Shown: positions 1-7,555, counted from the first letter of the stretch. The stretch: DNA of 64,000 bases from Saccharopolyspora rhizosphaerae (GCF_003931915.1 NZ_RSAA01000011.1:62001-126000), one strand, 5' to 3'. Translations and numbers: made by a program. The notes: generated by a model from the letters alone, not told the origin.

Positions 1-111
1 GACTTCCGTGCCCGCTTCCGCCACGACGGCCGCACGCGCACCCTCGCCGAGCACAGCCGCTTCACCCGCGAGAACGGGCAGTGGCTCTACGTCGACGGCG
101 ACCTCGGCTGA
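1..111 (+). CDS. YchJ-like (UPF0225) protein, C-terminal fragment
   Basis: The first 36 codons of the window are open and end in TGA at 109-111. The reading includes FRARFR, then HSRFTRENGQWLYVDGD. This Phe-Arg-Ala-Arg plus HxRFxREdGxWxYVDG pattern is typical of the C-terminal half of YchJ/UPF0225 proteins, a small SEC-C-linked NTF2-like family of unknown biochemical role. The start and any N-terminal SEC-C cysteines lie before the window, so nothing can be said about them. The call rests on 36 residues only. Confidence 0.65.
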   Translation, partial: DFRARFRHDGRTRTLAEHSRFTRENGQWLYVDGDLG

Positions 112-302
112 AGCCCTGCGAAGAGCCACTCCACGCGGTGCGGGCAGCACGACCACAACGGCTCCGTGCCCAGCCCCGGGAACGGGTTGCCACCCTGCGT
201 CCCGGCGAACTCGCCACGACGCCACTCATCAGGACCTGCCGGGCGCCGGCTGGACACCGGGTTCGACGTTCTCGCGAGGTGCGAGGCGGAACTCCGGGCC
301 TC

Positions 303-320
303 GCACTTCGCGAGAAGTGC
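303..320. repeat. intergenic palindrome GCACTTC-GCGA-GAAGTGC
   Basis: A perfect 7-bp inverted repeat with a four-base loop lies in the 266-base gap between the YchJ-like gene and the GNAT gene. It belongs to the same loose family as the TCGAACTTC-N4-GAAGTTCGA elements near 46.86, 61.81 and 63.48 kb. It could also act as a bidirectional terminator, since genes on both sides end into this gap. I see no gene in 112-377. Confidence 0.5.
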
Positions 321-377
321 GCAGGCACCCGCGCGGCGCGGGGACGGAGACGGCACCGCGGCATCCCTGCACAACGG

Positions 378-926
378 TCACTTGGCGGGCTTGGGCTTGA
401 AGTCTCCTGGGGCGAAGGTGAAGACGGTGTAGGTGCGGTCGTCGAGGGTGAACGTGGTGTGCTTCTTCACACCCAGCGCGCGGTGCACCTTCAGGGCGCG
501 CTGGTTGGTGTTCTCGACGTACAGCGCGGCGCTGGGGTAACGCTCGCCGAGCATGAGCGCCATGCCCGAGAGCAGCATCCGGACCACGCCCTTGCCGCGG
601 TACTTCGGGGCGACCACGACGGGACCCCAGTGCAGGACCGGGCCGTCGAGGCTCTTGGTCAGCTCCTCAGTGCGCTGCGCGGGTCCCGGCCTCGCAGCTC
701 CCTCGGAGGTCAGCACGACCCCGGCGAGCTTGTTCTTGTCCTCGGCCAGGAAGATGCCCGGGCCACCGCTGCAGGCCTCCAGCGCCTCCTCGTCCCACTC
801 GCCCGGGAGGAAGCCCTGCTCGGCGCGCTTGCCCTCGGGCACGGCGTCCTCCTGGGCGGAGCGGAGCAGGTCGAGGATCGCGGGCCGGTCCTCGGCGGTG
901 GCGAGACGTACGGACATCGGCGGCAT
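378..926 (-). CDS. GNAT family N-acetyltransferase
   Basis: A 182-residue protein of the size of a single GNAT domain. The acetyl-CoA-binding motif is visible as VVVAPKYRGKGVVRMLL (the R/Q-x-x-G-x-G/A signature). It is followed by a beta strand and the YVENTNQRALKVHRALG helix typical of the C-terminal half (N-x-x-A-x-x-x-Y/H-x-x-x-G). It should transfer an acetyl group from acetyl-CoA to an amine; the substrate cannot be read from sequence. ATG codons at 926 and 917 are both possible starts, giving 182 or 179 residues. It ends about 265 bases from the YchJ-like gene and shares direction with the DUF4396 gene upstream, 35 bases away. Confidence 0.85.
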   Translation of the reverse strand: MPPMSVRLATAEDRPAILDLLRSAQEDAVPEGKRAEQGFLPGEWDEEALEACSGGPGIFLAEDKNKLAGVVLTSEGAARPGPAQRTEELTKSLDGPVLHWGPVVVAPKYRGKGVVRMLLSGMALMLGERYPSAALYVENTNQRALKVHRALGVKKHTTFTLDDRTYTVFTFAPGDFKPKPAK

Positions 927-961
927 GCCCGCGAGCCTATCGGGCGCTCTCACCAGGGGTT

Positions 962-1432
962 TCAGTGGTACTGGTGGACGACCGCGTGGCCCTTGCCGCG
1001 GCGGATGAGGGCCCGGTTGACCGGCACCGTGAGGACGAAGGCGACGGCCAGCGCGACCGCCAGCGACGCCCAGAACAGCCAGCTCGTCAGGCCCGCCTCC
1101 ATGGCGCCGGGGATGAGCACCATGAGGAGGTTGTCGACGATCTCCATGACCGTGATCGACAGCGTGTCGGCGGCGAACGCGACGCCGATGGCAGCGCCGA
1201 GGCCGACGCCCGCGCGCAGCACCGGCAGGATCGTGAGGCTGTAGCCGAAGAGGAAGGCCAAGGCGATCGCCAGCACGATCGTGGCCAGGTTCCCCCATCC
1301 CAGCGCGGTGCCGATGACCATGCCGAGGACTTCGCCGATCGCACATCCGGTCAAGCAGTGCGCGGTCGCGCTGATGGCCGAGCGGGTCAGCGCGCGCCCG
1401 TCCTGCTGCTCGACGCCGGTGTGGTGGTCCAT
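962..1432 (-). CDS. DUF4396 family membrane protein
   Basis: A 156-residue integral membrane protein. After a short cytosolic N-terminus (MDHHTGVEQQDG) there is a Cys/His-containing helix, SATAHCLTGCAIGEVLG, and about three more hydrophobic helices, ending in the His-rich tail HAVVHQYH. This is the pattern of DUF4396, a family often found beside copper P-type ATPases and CsoR repressors; no biochemical role is established. The ATG at 1432 is chosen because GGGAGG lies just upstream; a longer reading to 1603 would absorb the promoter and operator. A CsoR-like palindrome (1460-1476) sits about 28 bases upstream, which suggests metal-responsive control, probably copper. That is inference. Confidence 0.8.
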   Translation of the reverse strand: MDHHTGVEQQDGRALTRSAISATAHCLTGCAIGEVLGMVIGTALGWGNLATIVLAIALAFLFGYSLTILPVLRAGVGLGAAIGVAFAADTLSITVMEIVDNLLMVLIPGAMEAGLTSWLFWASLAVALAVAFVLTVPVNRALIRRGKGHAVVHQYH

Positions 1433-1459
1433 GACGTCCTCCCTCCCACTGCCGCGAAC

Positions 1460-1476
1460 ATACCCCAAGGGGGTAT
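1460..1476 (-). promoter_or_regulatory. CsoR-like operator upstream of DUF4396
   Basis: The sequence ATACCCCAAGGGGGTAT is a near-perfect palindrome of the ATACCCC-n-GGGGTAT type bound by CsoR-family copper repressors. It lies directly upstream of the DUF4396 start. No csoR, copZ or copper ATPase gene is in the window, so the regulator would act from elsewhere. Confidence 0.6.
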
Positions 1477-1531
1477 CTGCGGTCAACCGCGGGAGAGCGC
1501 TGACCTGCGGTGGCAGTGGTGGAAAAACCCG

Positions 1532-1561
1532 TTGCCCGCTCCGCGGGACGGGACGTAGCCT
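1532..1561 (+). promoter_or_regulatory. candidate housekeeping promoter for the leader ORF
   Basis: TTGCCC at 1532-1537 and TAGCCT at 1556-1561 are separated by 18 bases. Transcription would begin a few bases before the strong Shine-Dalgarno sequence at 1575, giving a very short 5' leader. In such GC-rich DNA a match of this quality can arise by chance. Confidence 0.4.
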
Positions 1562-1592
1562 GCGGGTACACAGGAAAGGAGGTGGTCCAACG

Positions 1593-1631
1593 GTGAATAC
1601 CAACAGGACTTGTGAGGTGGCTGTCCGCTAG
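1593..1631 (+). CDS. 12-codon leader ORF with an extended Shine-Dalgarno sequence
   Basis: GTG at 1593 opens a 12-residue frame (VNTNRTCEVAVR) closed by TAG at 1629-1631. It is preceded by AAAGGAGGTGGTCCA (1575-1589), which matches the complement of the actinobacterial 16S rRNA 3' end at 14 of 15 positions, far beyond a normal ribosome binding site. The reading frame stays open for 71 further sense codons after the TAG, to TGA at 1845-1847, including LYKSARRAPIWFDD. That run crosses two hairpins and the end of the convergent aldolase gene, so readthrough is speculative. I do not recognise the peptide. It may be a small real gene, a leader peptide or an RNA regulatory element. Confidence 0.45.
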   Translation: MNTNRTCEVAVR

Positions 1632-1726
1632 GACCGCCCCCGGCTGTACAAGTCGGCCCGTCGCGCGCCCATCTGGTTCGATGACCGCGCGGGGAAGCGG
1701 CCGGCGAATACCAGGCAGCTACCCGG

Positions 1727-1791
1727 CCCCGGAGCCCCGAACTGCGTCCGGTTCGGCCTCCTCGTCCACCGAGGAGGAAGCGGCTCCGGGG
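1727..1791. terminator. nested stem-loop
   Basis: CCCCGGAGCC (1727-1736) pairs with GGCTCCGGGG (1782-1791). Inside it CCTCCTCG (1757-1764) pairs with CGAGGAGG (1770-1777). Being symmetrical it could stop transcription from the left and from the convergent aldolase gene. There is no T-tract. Confidence 0.5.
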
Positions 1792-1798
1792 CTGCTGC

Positions 1799-1826
1799 GT
1801 GTCCGGGGCCGCCGGGCCCCGGACAC
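1799..1826. terminator. strong hairpin at the end of the aldolase gene
   Basis: GTGTCCGGGGCC (1799-1810) and GGCCCCGGACAC (1815-1826) form a perfect 12-bp stem with a four-base loop. It lies 10 bases beyond the aldolase stop codon on the minus strand, the expected place for its terminator. There is no T-tract, as is usual in high-GC actinobacteria. Confidence 0.65.
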
Positions 1827-1836
1827 GTGTCCTGCA

Positions 1837-2610
1837 TCAGCGGCTGAGTTCGCTCGTCGCCGCCGTGAGATGACCTGCCGCGGCGGCCTCCAGGTGGAGC
1901 AGGTCGCACGAGACGCTGGCGAAGGTGTAGCCCTGCGCCAGGCGCGGCACGGCGCCCTCCCCGTCCGAGACGTGGAAGCCGGCCGCGATGCCCGCCTCCG
2001 CGGCCGCCTGCTGGATCGTGGCGACGGCGGCTTCGAACTCCTCGGCCACCTCCGGGTCCCCCGGGTAGGCGCCGCCGACGGCCAGGCACAGGTCGGCGGG
2101 GCCGACGTAGACGCCGTCGAGCCCGTCGGTCGCGCAGATCTCGCGGACGTTGGCCAGGCCCTCCGGGGTCTCGATCATCGCGATGACCACCGTCGACTCG
2201 TCGGCCTCGGCCGGTCGCGGGCCCACCCGCAGGCTCGACCGCATCGGCCCGTAGGAGCGGCGTCCACGCGGCGGGTAACGGGTCGCCTCGACGGCCGCCG
2301 CAGCGTCCTCACCGGTGTTCACCAGCGGGACGATGATGCCCGCCGCTCCCGCGTCGAGGGCGTGGCCGATCTCGCTCGGCTCGTTGACCCCGACCCGGAC
2401 GAGGCCTTCCGCCGCGCCGGCGGCGTCGATGGCCAGCATCGCGTTGAGCATGCCGGAGTACCCGATGAGACCGTGCTGGACGTCCACGACGAGGTAGTCG
2501 TAGCCGACGCGCGCGATCCTCTCGGTGGCCGCCGGGGCGTCCAACGCGATCCAGTACCCGACGAGCTTGTCCCGAGCGCGCAGCTTGCGCGCGAATTCGG
2601 CTGCCGACAC
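1837..2610 (-). CDS. HpcH/HpaI-type aldolase/citrate lyase family protein
   Basis: A 257-residue TIM-barrel class II aldolase of the HpcH/HpaI family. Members split or form 2-keto-3-deoxy acids by retro-aldol chemistry with a divalent metal. Visible family blocks are YDYLVVDVQHGLIG near the N-terminus (the base-bearing Asp-x-Gln-His), AGAAGIIVPLVNT, YPPRGRRSYGPMRSSL and VVIAMIETPEGLANV, the last with the metal-ligand Glu. YVGPADLCLAVG carries the metal-ligand Asp. Length is normal for the family. GTG at 2610 is chosen because GGGAGG lies six bases upstream; an ATG at 2652 would add 14 residues. The gene stands alone, so the substrate is unknown. Confidence 0.85.
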   Translation of the reverse strand: MSAAEFARKLRARDKLVGYWIALDAPAATERIARVGYDYLVVDVQHGLIGYSGMLNAMLAIDAAGAAEGLVRVGVNEPSEIGHALDAGAAGIIVPLVNTGEDAAAAVEATRYPPRGRRSYGPMRSSLRVGPRPAEADESTVVIAMIETPEGLANVREICATDGLDGVYVGPADLCLAVGGAYPGDPEVAEEFEAAVATIQQAAAEAGIAAGFHVSDGEGAVPRLAQGYTFASVSCDLLHLEAAAAGHLTAATSELSR

Positions 2611-2755
2611 AGATTCCTCCCGGCCGTGGTGATCAGAGGCGAGACGCGACACCGCGCTCGCTCCCCGTTCCTACCGACCCGCACACGGCGTTCCAACACC
2701 TGCGCGAGGCGCGTCCCGGCCCAGGTCGTGGAGGCTGCAGATCGGCGGCGGGTGA

Positions 2756-2929
2756 TCAGAGGCCGAAGAGGGAGACCACCGAGACGAGCGCCAAGCCCAC
2801 TACAGCGAGTGCACCGGACGCCACCGCGAGCCGCTGGGCGATCACCTTCCGGCCCACCAGCGCGGCGGCCGTGCCGACGATCAGCGCCAGTGGGATCAGC
2901 ACAGCGCAGAGCAGGTCAAGAGGCGCCAT
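2756..2929 (-). CDS. small two-helix membrane protein
   Basis: A 57-residue protein (MAPLDLLCAVLIPLALIVG at its N-terminus) with two hydrophobic helices joined by a short basic loop, GRKVIAQR. This predicts a hairpin in the membrane with positive residues inside. GGGAGG about eight bases before the ATG at 2929 supports this start over longer readings to 3058. I do not recognise a family. No partner is obvious: the aldolase gene begins about 145 bases downstream. Confidence 0.5.
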   Translation of the reverse strand: MAPLDLLCAVLIPLALIVGTAAALVGRKVIAQRLAVASGALAVVGLALVSVVSLFGL

Positions 2930-3130
2930 CGCCCGATCCCTCCCCATAACGTCGGCGTCATCTCCGGTGGAACCCACCAAACTAACGACCGAGGAAGCCG
3001 CCGTCCACACCTCACTGTGGGTGACCTCCATCTCGGCTGCGACTCGGCACGAAGACATCGGCCCCCGGTTCAGACCGAGGGATCGCCGCGCACCTGGGTA
3101 TCCTGTCCGTCAACGCCACGCGGCCGCAGC

Positions 3131-3349
3131 TCATCGACGCACTCGCCGAGCGGGACGGGACGCTGACCTGGGCGTCAGACCCTCTAGCCAACAGAAGACC
3201 AGTGTCGGCGCCGGGCAGCTTGAGCGGTGCGGCACCTCGAAGTCGACCTCTCCGGGCTCGACGAGATCGTCATCGAGCTCGACCCGATGGCGGTACAGCC
3301 AGTCGGCCATCTCCGCATTGCTCATGCCCTCGAAGTCCTCGGTGCTCAT
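3131..3349 (-). CDS. hypothetical acidic small protein, possibly a fragment
   Basis: A 72-codon frame beginning MSTEDFEGMSNAEMADWLYRH. The first 45 residues are acidic and of normal actinobacterial composition (ELDDDLVEPGEVDFEV). The last 25 are Arg/Pro-rich, like an out-of-frame extension, so the 3' end may be shifted. The N-terminus loosely resembles small antitoxin-like proteins (AEMADWL...), but I cannot assign it. It lies just downstream of a frameshifted Ltp-like pseudogene in decaying DNA. The adjacent stretch 3060-3200 on the plus strand holds a protein-like run (LGILSVNATRPQLIDALAER) without a start, perhaps another remnant. Confidence 0.35.
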   Translation of the reverse strand: MSTEDFEGMSNAEMADWLYRHRVELDDDLVEPGEVDFEVPHRSSCPAPTLVFCWLEGLTPRSASRPARRVRR

Positions 3350-3369
3350 GGCGGGCAGGGCACGCGTGG

Positions 3370-3986
3370 TCAGGCGCCGCAGGGGAAGCCGCTGGACAGC
3401 CCGGCGAGGTAGGAGGCTTCGCCGGTGGTGATGCCGTTCTGCTGGGCGATCTGGTCCACGCGGTTGAACTCGAAGTCGGCTTCGCGCAGGTCGCAAGCCA
3501 GGGCCTTGAGCTGCTCGTCGGTACCTTGCACACCGTAGGCGCGGGCCTGGTCGTAGAAGCTTGCTCCACGTAGTCGTTGACCGGCGGGATGGCCGGGCGG
3601 GGACGATGTTGTTGTTCTGCGGCACCGCAGGTGCCATCGGGCTGCCCGGCGTGGTGAGCGGGGGCGGCGGCGTGTTGGCAGCGACCGAGCCCAGCACTGC
3701 CAGCCAGATCACGCAGATGCCCAGGCCCACGCCCGACAGCACGATCCCAGTGATCGCTTGAGCTTTGTTGGTGGCAGCGCCGGCGCGGACCTTGAGCAGG
3801 CCGATGATGCCCAGCACCAGCTCGACGATCACGGTGGGCCAGGCCAGCACGCCGATGATCGGGATGAAGGCCAGCACGACCACCGACGATGCCGAGCACC
3901 ATCGAAGCAGTGCCCACACCGTTAGCTGCGGCGCTCGACGGCTGGGGTGGCGGGGCGGCGGACGGGTCGAACGGTGTGGAAGACAT
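3370..3986 (-). pseudogene. frameshifted paralogue of the Ltp-type membrane protein
   Basis: The first 36 codons (MSSTPFDPSAAPPPQPSSAA, then VGTASMVLGIVG) are nearly identical to the intact gene at 4030-4719, as is the DNA before the start. A one-base insertion near 3877-3884 (GGTGGTCGTG where the intact copy has GGCGTGGTG) moves the rest to another frame. That frame encodes the same two transmembrane helices (AFIPIIGVLAWPTVIV and ITGIVLSGVGLGICVIWL). Further one-base losses near 3600 and 3567 are needed to reach a sensible C-terminus, FYDQARAYGVQ ... EQLKALACDLREADFEFN, which ends in a stop at 3370-3372. That C-terminal domain differs from the Ltp repeats of the intact copy. The gene is either decaying or hit by base-call errors. 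Confidence 0.7.
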
Positions 3987-4029
3987 CGCGACGCTCGCTT
4001 TCGAAGTGATCGGATCGTGGGAGAGGACG

Positions 4030-4719
4030 TCAGCGAGGCAGGTGCGTGATCGCGAAATCCGCCTGCTCGGGTGTGAACTGCTCGCCGTACTGGGAGGTCA
4101 GCTGGTCGCGCAGCCCGGAGGTCGAGAAGCTGCCGGAGTCCAGGTAGGACTGGGCGGCTTCGAGTGCCTCGGCGTTCCAATCGGCATGCACGTTGGCCAC
4201 GGCCCACTCGGCCACATCGCGCGGGTATTGGTCGGCGTACTGCGAGGACAGCTGATCGATCAGTCCGGCTTCGGAGAAGTGCCCGCTGCGCAGGTACGAC
4301 TGCGCGGACTCATAGGCGTTCTCGTGCTCACGCGAGGGGTACTGCGGCTCGGTGACACTCACGCCACCGGCACCGCCAGCAGGACTGCTCTGCGGCAGAG
4401 GTGTGGGACCCGTCGCGGCGGCGAGGACCACCAGCCAGATCAGGCAGATGCCCAGGCCAACACCGGACAGGACGATTCCAGTGATCGATTGGCCCTTGTT
4501 GGTGGCCGTACCGGCGCGCACCCTGAGCAGGGCGATGATGCCCAGGACGAGGCCGACGATGACGGTGGGCCAGGCCAGCACGCCGATGATCGGGATGAAG
4601 GCCAGCACCACGCCGACGATGCCCAGCACCATCGAGGCGGTTCCCAGGCCATTGGCTGGAGTGCTGCTCGGCTGCTGCGGCGGCGGGGCGGCGGACGGGT
4701 CGAACGGTGTGGAAGACAT
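4030..4719 (-). CDS. DUF4190-type membrane protein with C-terminal Ltp repeats
   Basis: A 229-residue protein. Residues 1-25 are Pro/Ser-rich. Two hydrophobic segments follow (about 28-62 and 75-100: GTASMVLGIVGVVLAFIPII and ITGIVLSGVGLGICLIWLVV), separated by a basic loop, the DUF4190 arrangement. The C-terminus holds two copies of the Ltp module, NAYESAQSYLRSGHFSEAGL and EALEAAQSYLDSGSFSTSGL, each followed by a D/GQLxSQYxxQ(Y/F) segment. Ltp modules are known from the phage TP-J34 superinfection-exclusion lipoprotein and from many Gram-positive surface proteins, so an extracytoplasmic role is likely. The ATG at 4719 is shared with the broken paralogue. Confidence 0.75.
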   Translation of the reverse strand: MSSTPFDPSAAPPPQQPSSTPANGLGTASMVLGIVGVVLAFIPIIGVLAWPTVIVGLVLGIIALLRVRAGTATNKGQSITGIVLSGVGLGICLIWLVVLAAATGPTPLPQSSPAGGAGGVSVTEPQYPSREHENAYESAQSYLRSGHFSEAGLIDQLSSQYADQYPRDVAEWAVANVHADWNAEALEAAQSYLDSGSFSTSGLRDQLTSQYGEQFTPEQADFAITHLPR

Positions 4720-4773
4720 GTCGGTGCTCGCTTTCGAATCAGTGGGTGACCGAGGAAATTCCGGAGATCGGGA

Positions 4774-5344
4774 TCAGTAGCCGTAGGTCACGTGGCAGAC
4801 CTCGCTGACTCGATCGGCACCGATGCGATCGTGGTGATGTCGGTGTAGGTGCCAGAGCTGGCCCCAGGATCCGCCTCGGCGGTGGAGGCGTCGAAGGCTC
4901 GCACCTCGGCAGAGGTTTCGCCGTAGGTCGACACCAGCGAGCCGCGTTCCTGATGACTGCGGCCGTAGGAGTAGGGGTGATAGCCCGGGGAGTAGCTGCT
5001 CCCCGTGGTGCACGACGTCGACCGGGGTCCCCAGAAGGCCTCCAGCGTGCGATCAACCGCTGAGGTGACCGTGTCGAAGCAGTCATAGCCGGTGCGCGTC
5101 GTCGAAGACGAGGACCAAGACCACGAGCCACTCTCCGACGAGTTCGACGAGCTGCTGCCAGAGGAGCTGGCCACACCCAGGGCGGGAGCGCCGATGATGA
5201 GCACGAACGCCGCTGCGTGGCGGCTGCGTAGAGGCGGCGGCGCAGGTGGGACCGGTCCGGCCCTGAGCCGGAGTCCTCGTCGCCCGGTGCGGTCGGTGGC
5301 GGGTCCTGCGCGGGCGGCGGTGGCGGTGGCTGCTGGGTGGTCAT
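4774..5344 (-). pseudogene. frameshifted Pro/Ser-rich single-pass membrane protein
   Basis: The start MTTQQPPPPPPAQDP (ATG at 5344, GGGGGAG upstream) runs to RRRLYAAATQR, then the frame leads into an Arg-rich nonsense peptide. One frame over, the same DNA reads HAAAFVLIIGAPALGVASSS, a plausible transmembrane helix, then a long Ser-rich stretch with conserved-looking Cys and Tyr. Near 4810 a second shift would exchange the ending SARSAT for SEVCHVTYGY, closed by TGA at 4774. At least one frameshift is therefore needed for a sensible protein. No family is recognised. Its surroundings suggest a small cluster of surface proteins undergoing decay. Confidence 0.55.
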
Positions 5345-5485
5345 GGCGCTGGCTCCCCCGAGCAAGTGATCTGAGTCCGTGGGTGGGGCGCGGTACTGGT
5401 TGTGTGGTCTGCCGTCCCGTCAGACCGACCTCCAACCATGCGGCGTGGTGCCGTGCAGAAATGCCGTTGACGCCTCGGTTCGCCC

Positions 5486-5974
5486 CTAGTTCGACGCGTA
5501 GGTCACGGGCTGTTCGGAGACCACCGAGCCGTTGCGGGTGACGACCAGCTCGTGGTCGTTGATCGTGTAGGCGTAGCCGTCGTTGACCTCGGTGCGATAC
5601 GTCCCGTACCCGGACTGGTAGGCGGCCAGCATGATCGAGCCCACCGCGCTGGAGCCGTAGTAGTAGGTCTGCCCGCCGACCTCGCACAGCTGCACACGCG
5701 ACTCGGTGGTCTGATACGTCGCGAAGCAGTCGGTGGTCGACACCGGCGGCGTGTGATCGGATTGCGACTGGTACTGCGGCTCGTCGTCGTAGCTCGGCGA
5801 CTCGGTGACCGTCTCCGGCGCGGTCTCGGTCACCGTCTGCTGCGGCATCTGCGGCGCATACTGCCCGAAGCGGGCCTGGTCGGTGTCGAACCAGCCCGCG
5901 CCGCTGCCGCAGCCAGCGGCGGCGGTGATGCTCAGCAGCGCGGCCGCCAACGTCAGGGTGCGTGCGTGTGCCAT
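5486..5974 (-). CDS. secreted lipoprotein of unknown function
   Basis: A 162-residue protein with a signal peptide (MAHARTLTLAAALLS) and the lipobox TAAAGC at about residues 17-22, so the mature protein should be anchored by a diacylglyceryl Cys. The mature part has a Thr/Glu-rich linker (TVTETAPETVTES). A compact domain follows with two Cys (TTDCFATYQ and QLCEVGGQTYYYG) and a C-terminal YTINDHELVVTRNG segment. The paired Cys suggest a disulfide. It is intact, unlike the two broken genes next to it, and codes in the same direction. I do not recognise the family. Confidence 0.65.
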   Translation of the reverse strand: MAHARTLTLAAALLSITAAAGCGSGAGWFDTDQARFGQYAPQMPQQTVTETAPETVTESPSYDDEPQYQSQSDHTPPVSTTDCFATYQTTESRVQLCEVGGQTYYYGSSAVGSIMLAAYQSGYGTYRTEVNDGYAYTINDHELVVTRNGSVVSEQPVTYASN

Positions 5975-6878
5975 GGCGAGGGCTCCTTCCCCAGGGATGC
6001 TGTTGCCAAGCGGTCTCTGGTGGCGCCTGCCTGGCTTGAACCACCCTCACCGTAAAGCGGAGTGCGGTATGGTGAACGGGGCGAAAGTCCTCGTTGACCA
6101 GTACGAACCACATCCGGCTGGTCCCCGGTCGGACAGCAGCCAAGCGTCACGACCAGGGTCGAGAACCCCCGCCCGCGAGCTCGGGTTTGTTCGACGGTGC
6201 CGCGCGCCAACTTCGACCTCTTGGGCAGCGCACGTCCCTGGTGCGCACCAACTCCCGGGAGGGATCGACGAGTTCAGCCGTGAGCACTCACTCCGCGCGC
6301 AGCTGATCTACCGGTGACCTCCTCCTGGTGGGACCGCCACGAGGTGGCCCGCTACCTGGGAGCGCTGCTGGCATCCGAAAGCCGCCCGGTCTTGGGGAGT
6401 TCGATGGGCTCGCCGGTCAGGCTCCGCTGACCTGAGCACCTCTCGTGGGCGTACTGACGCGGTCGGGCCGCCAGTTGCGGTTGCGGGTGTCGTGCTTGAG
6501 CCACTCACGTGCGGTGGACGGGCTTGCGGTCTCCACGGTGGCCTGCCAGGGGGCGTGGGTTTGGCCGTGGGCTCTCTGACTGCTCGATGGTGCGGTTCGT
6601 TCCGCGACGTCTTCTTCGAGGTCTCGCGTTGCCTCCAGCCACACCCAGCCACGCCCCTTCCGACCGGGGAGCGGTCGGTGAACCGGGGCGCGCTCCGATC
6701 GTTGGTCGGCGGGTGTTCGGAAGTGGTGGCGAGATCATCGCGAGTCCGCTGCCAAGAGGGACTTCTGGCCCGATCACCACACATCGCAGCGAGGTAGAGT
6801 TCGGTGCGTGTGGTGATCCACCACCCCCGGGGGGGTGAGCACACCCCCAACCAGATGACCGGATGCGGAGGCCACACC
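5975..6878. other. 900-base stretch without a convincing gene
   Basis: No frame here has a good ribosome binding site and a recognisable product. One protein-like pair is visible on the plus strand. A frame ending IDEFSREHSLRAQLIYR stops at 6315-6317, and a GTG at 6314 overlaps that stop and opens a 38-codon frame (VTSSWWDRHEVARYLGALLA) to 6430. The GTGA coupling is like that of real operons, so these may be the tail of a decayed accessory element. A G/C palindrome, CACCCCC (6822-6828) against GGGGGTG (6831-6837), lies just before the leader ORF at 6879. Confidence 0.4.
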
Positions 6879-6956
6879 ATGAACCCCTCGATCAGCAGCA
6901 CCGACCGCCGCCACTCGCTGCTCTCGGCGTGGCCGCCCCAGCGGGTGCGATCATGA
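6879..6956 (+). CDS. 25-codon coupled leader ORF
   Basis: ATG at 6879 follows CGGAGG with six bases of spacing, the best ribosome binding site in the region. It encodes MNPSISSTDRRHSLLSAWPP plus five residues and stops at TGA 6954-6956. That stop overlaps the ATG of the next gene (ATGA), whose own ribosome binding site is weak. This is the usual layout of a translational coupling leader. The peptide is not recognised. Confidence 0.5.
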   Translation: MNPSISSTDRRHSLLSAWPPQRVRS

Positions 6957-7555
6957 GTACTGCCATGGCCAGTGCCACCAGCATTCGGCTCGACTGCGAC
7001 GAGCAGCACCCACGCGTGCACGTCCCCCACCACCGCGAGTTCGTCACCGCCGCCCGCGAGCTCGGCGGCGAGTTCGACGGCGCCACCAAGACCTGGAGCT
7101 TCGCCGCGCGCCACGCTGAGGAGATCACCCAGCTGTGCCGCAGCATCTACGGCACCGACGGCACCCCCGGCCAGCTGCTGAACATCTCGGTCCACCTGGA
7201 TGCCTACCGCAAGCACCACGACGACTACCGCGAGCTCCACGTCGCCGGACACCAGGTCCTGCGCCGCCCCAGCCGCAACTCCCCAGTGCGCTACGGGTCC
7301 GGCGTGCGGGTGGCCACCGGTGGCACGCACCGCAGACCCCGGTCAGAGGCCGCACGCGGCACGACCCTGCACGTCGCCGACGTCCCAGCCGCCCGCGGCC
7401 ACCTGACCAACGACGGCATCACCGTGCTCGACACCGCCCCGGATGCCGCCGCCCTCAGCGCTGGACGAGCGAAGCTGGTCGTGCCCGTCACCGAGATCGA
7501 AACCCTGCTGGCCGAAGCCGGGCACCCCGGTGATCAGGAAGGGACAGGCCCATGA
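6953..7555 (+). CDS. hypothetical protein of an accessory cassette
   Basis: A 200-residue protein starting MSTAMASATSIRLDCDEQHP. The N-terminal half contains FVTAARELGGEFDGATKTWSF and HAEEITQLCRSIYGTDG. This looks like a small alpha/beta domain that converts a sequence window to a score, as in some plasmid or integrative-element hypothetical proteins, but I cannot assign a family. The C-terminus is alanine-rich (DTAPDAAALSAGRAKLVVPV). It overlaps the leader ORF upstream and the HTH protein downstream by four bases each (ATGA), so the three are co-translated. An upstream ATG at 6863 in the same frame is possible but less well supported. Confidence 0.55.
   Translation: MSTAMASATSIRLDCDEQHPRVHVPHHREFVTAARELGGEFDGATKTWSFAARHAEEITQLCRSIYGTDGTPGQLLNISVHLDAYRKHHDDYRELHVAGHQVLRRPSRNSPVRYGSGVRVATGGTHRRPRSEAARGTTLHVADVPAARGHLTNDGITVLDTAPDAAALSAGRAKLVVPVTEIETLLAEAGHPGDQEGTGP

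Noticed and set aside
1632-1847. 71-codon continuation after the TAG as a coding exon
   Set aside because: It crosses two strong hairpins and the end of the aldolase gene; an open frame of this length is common at this GC content. Kept only as a hypothesis within the leader-ORF finding.
3060-3200. Plus-strand run LGILSVNATRPQLIDALAER as a gene
   Set aside because: It has no start codon, ribosome binding site or domain; at most a remnant.
6308-7330. 340-codon minus-strand frame opposite the accessory cassette
   Set aside because: It is antisense to two coupled genes with good codon use and shows no domain.
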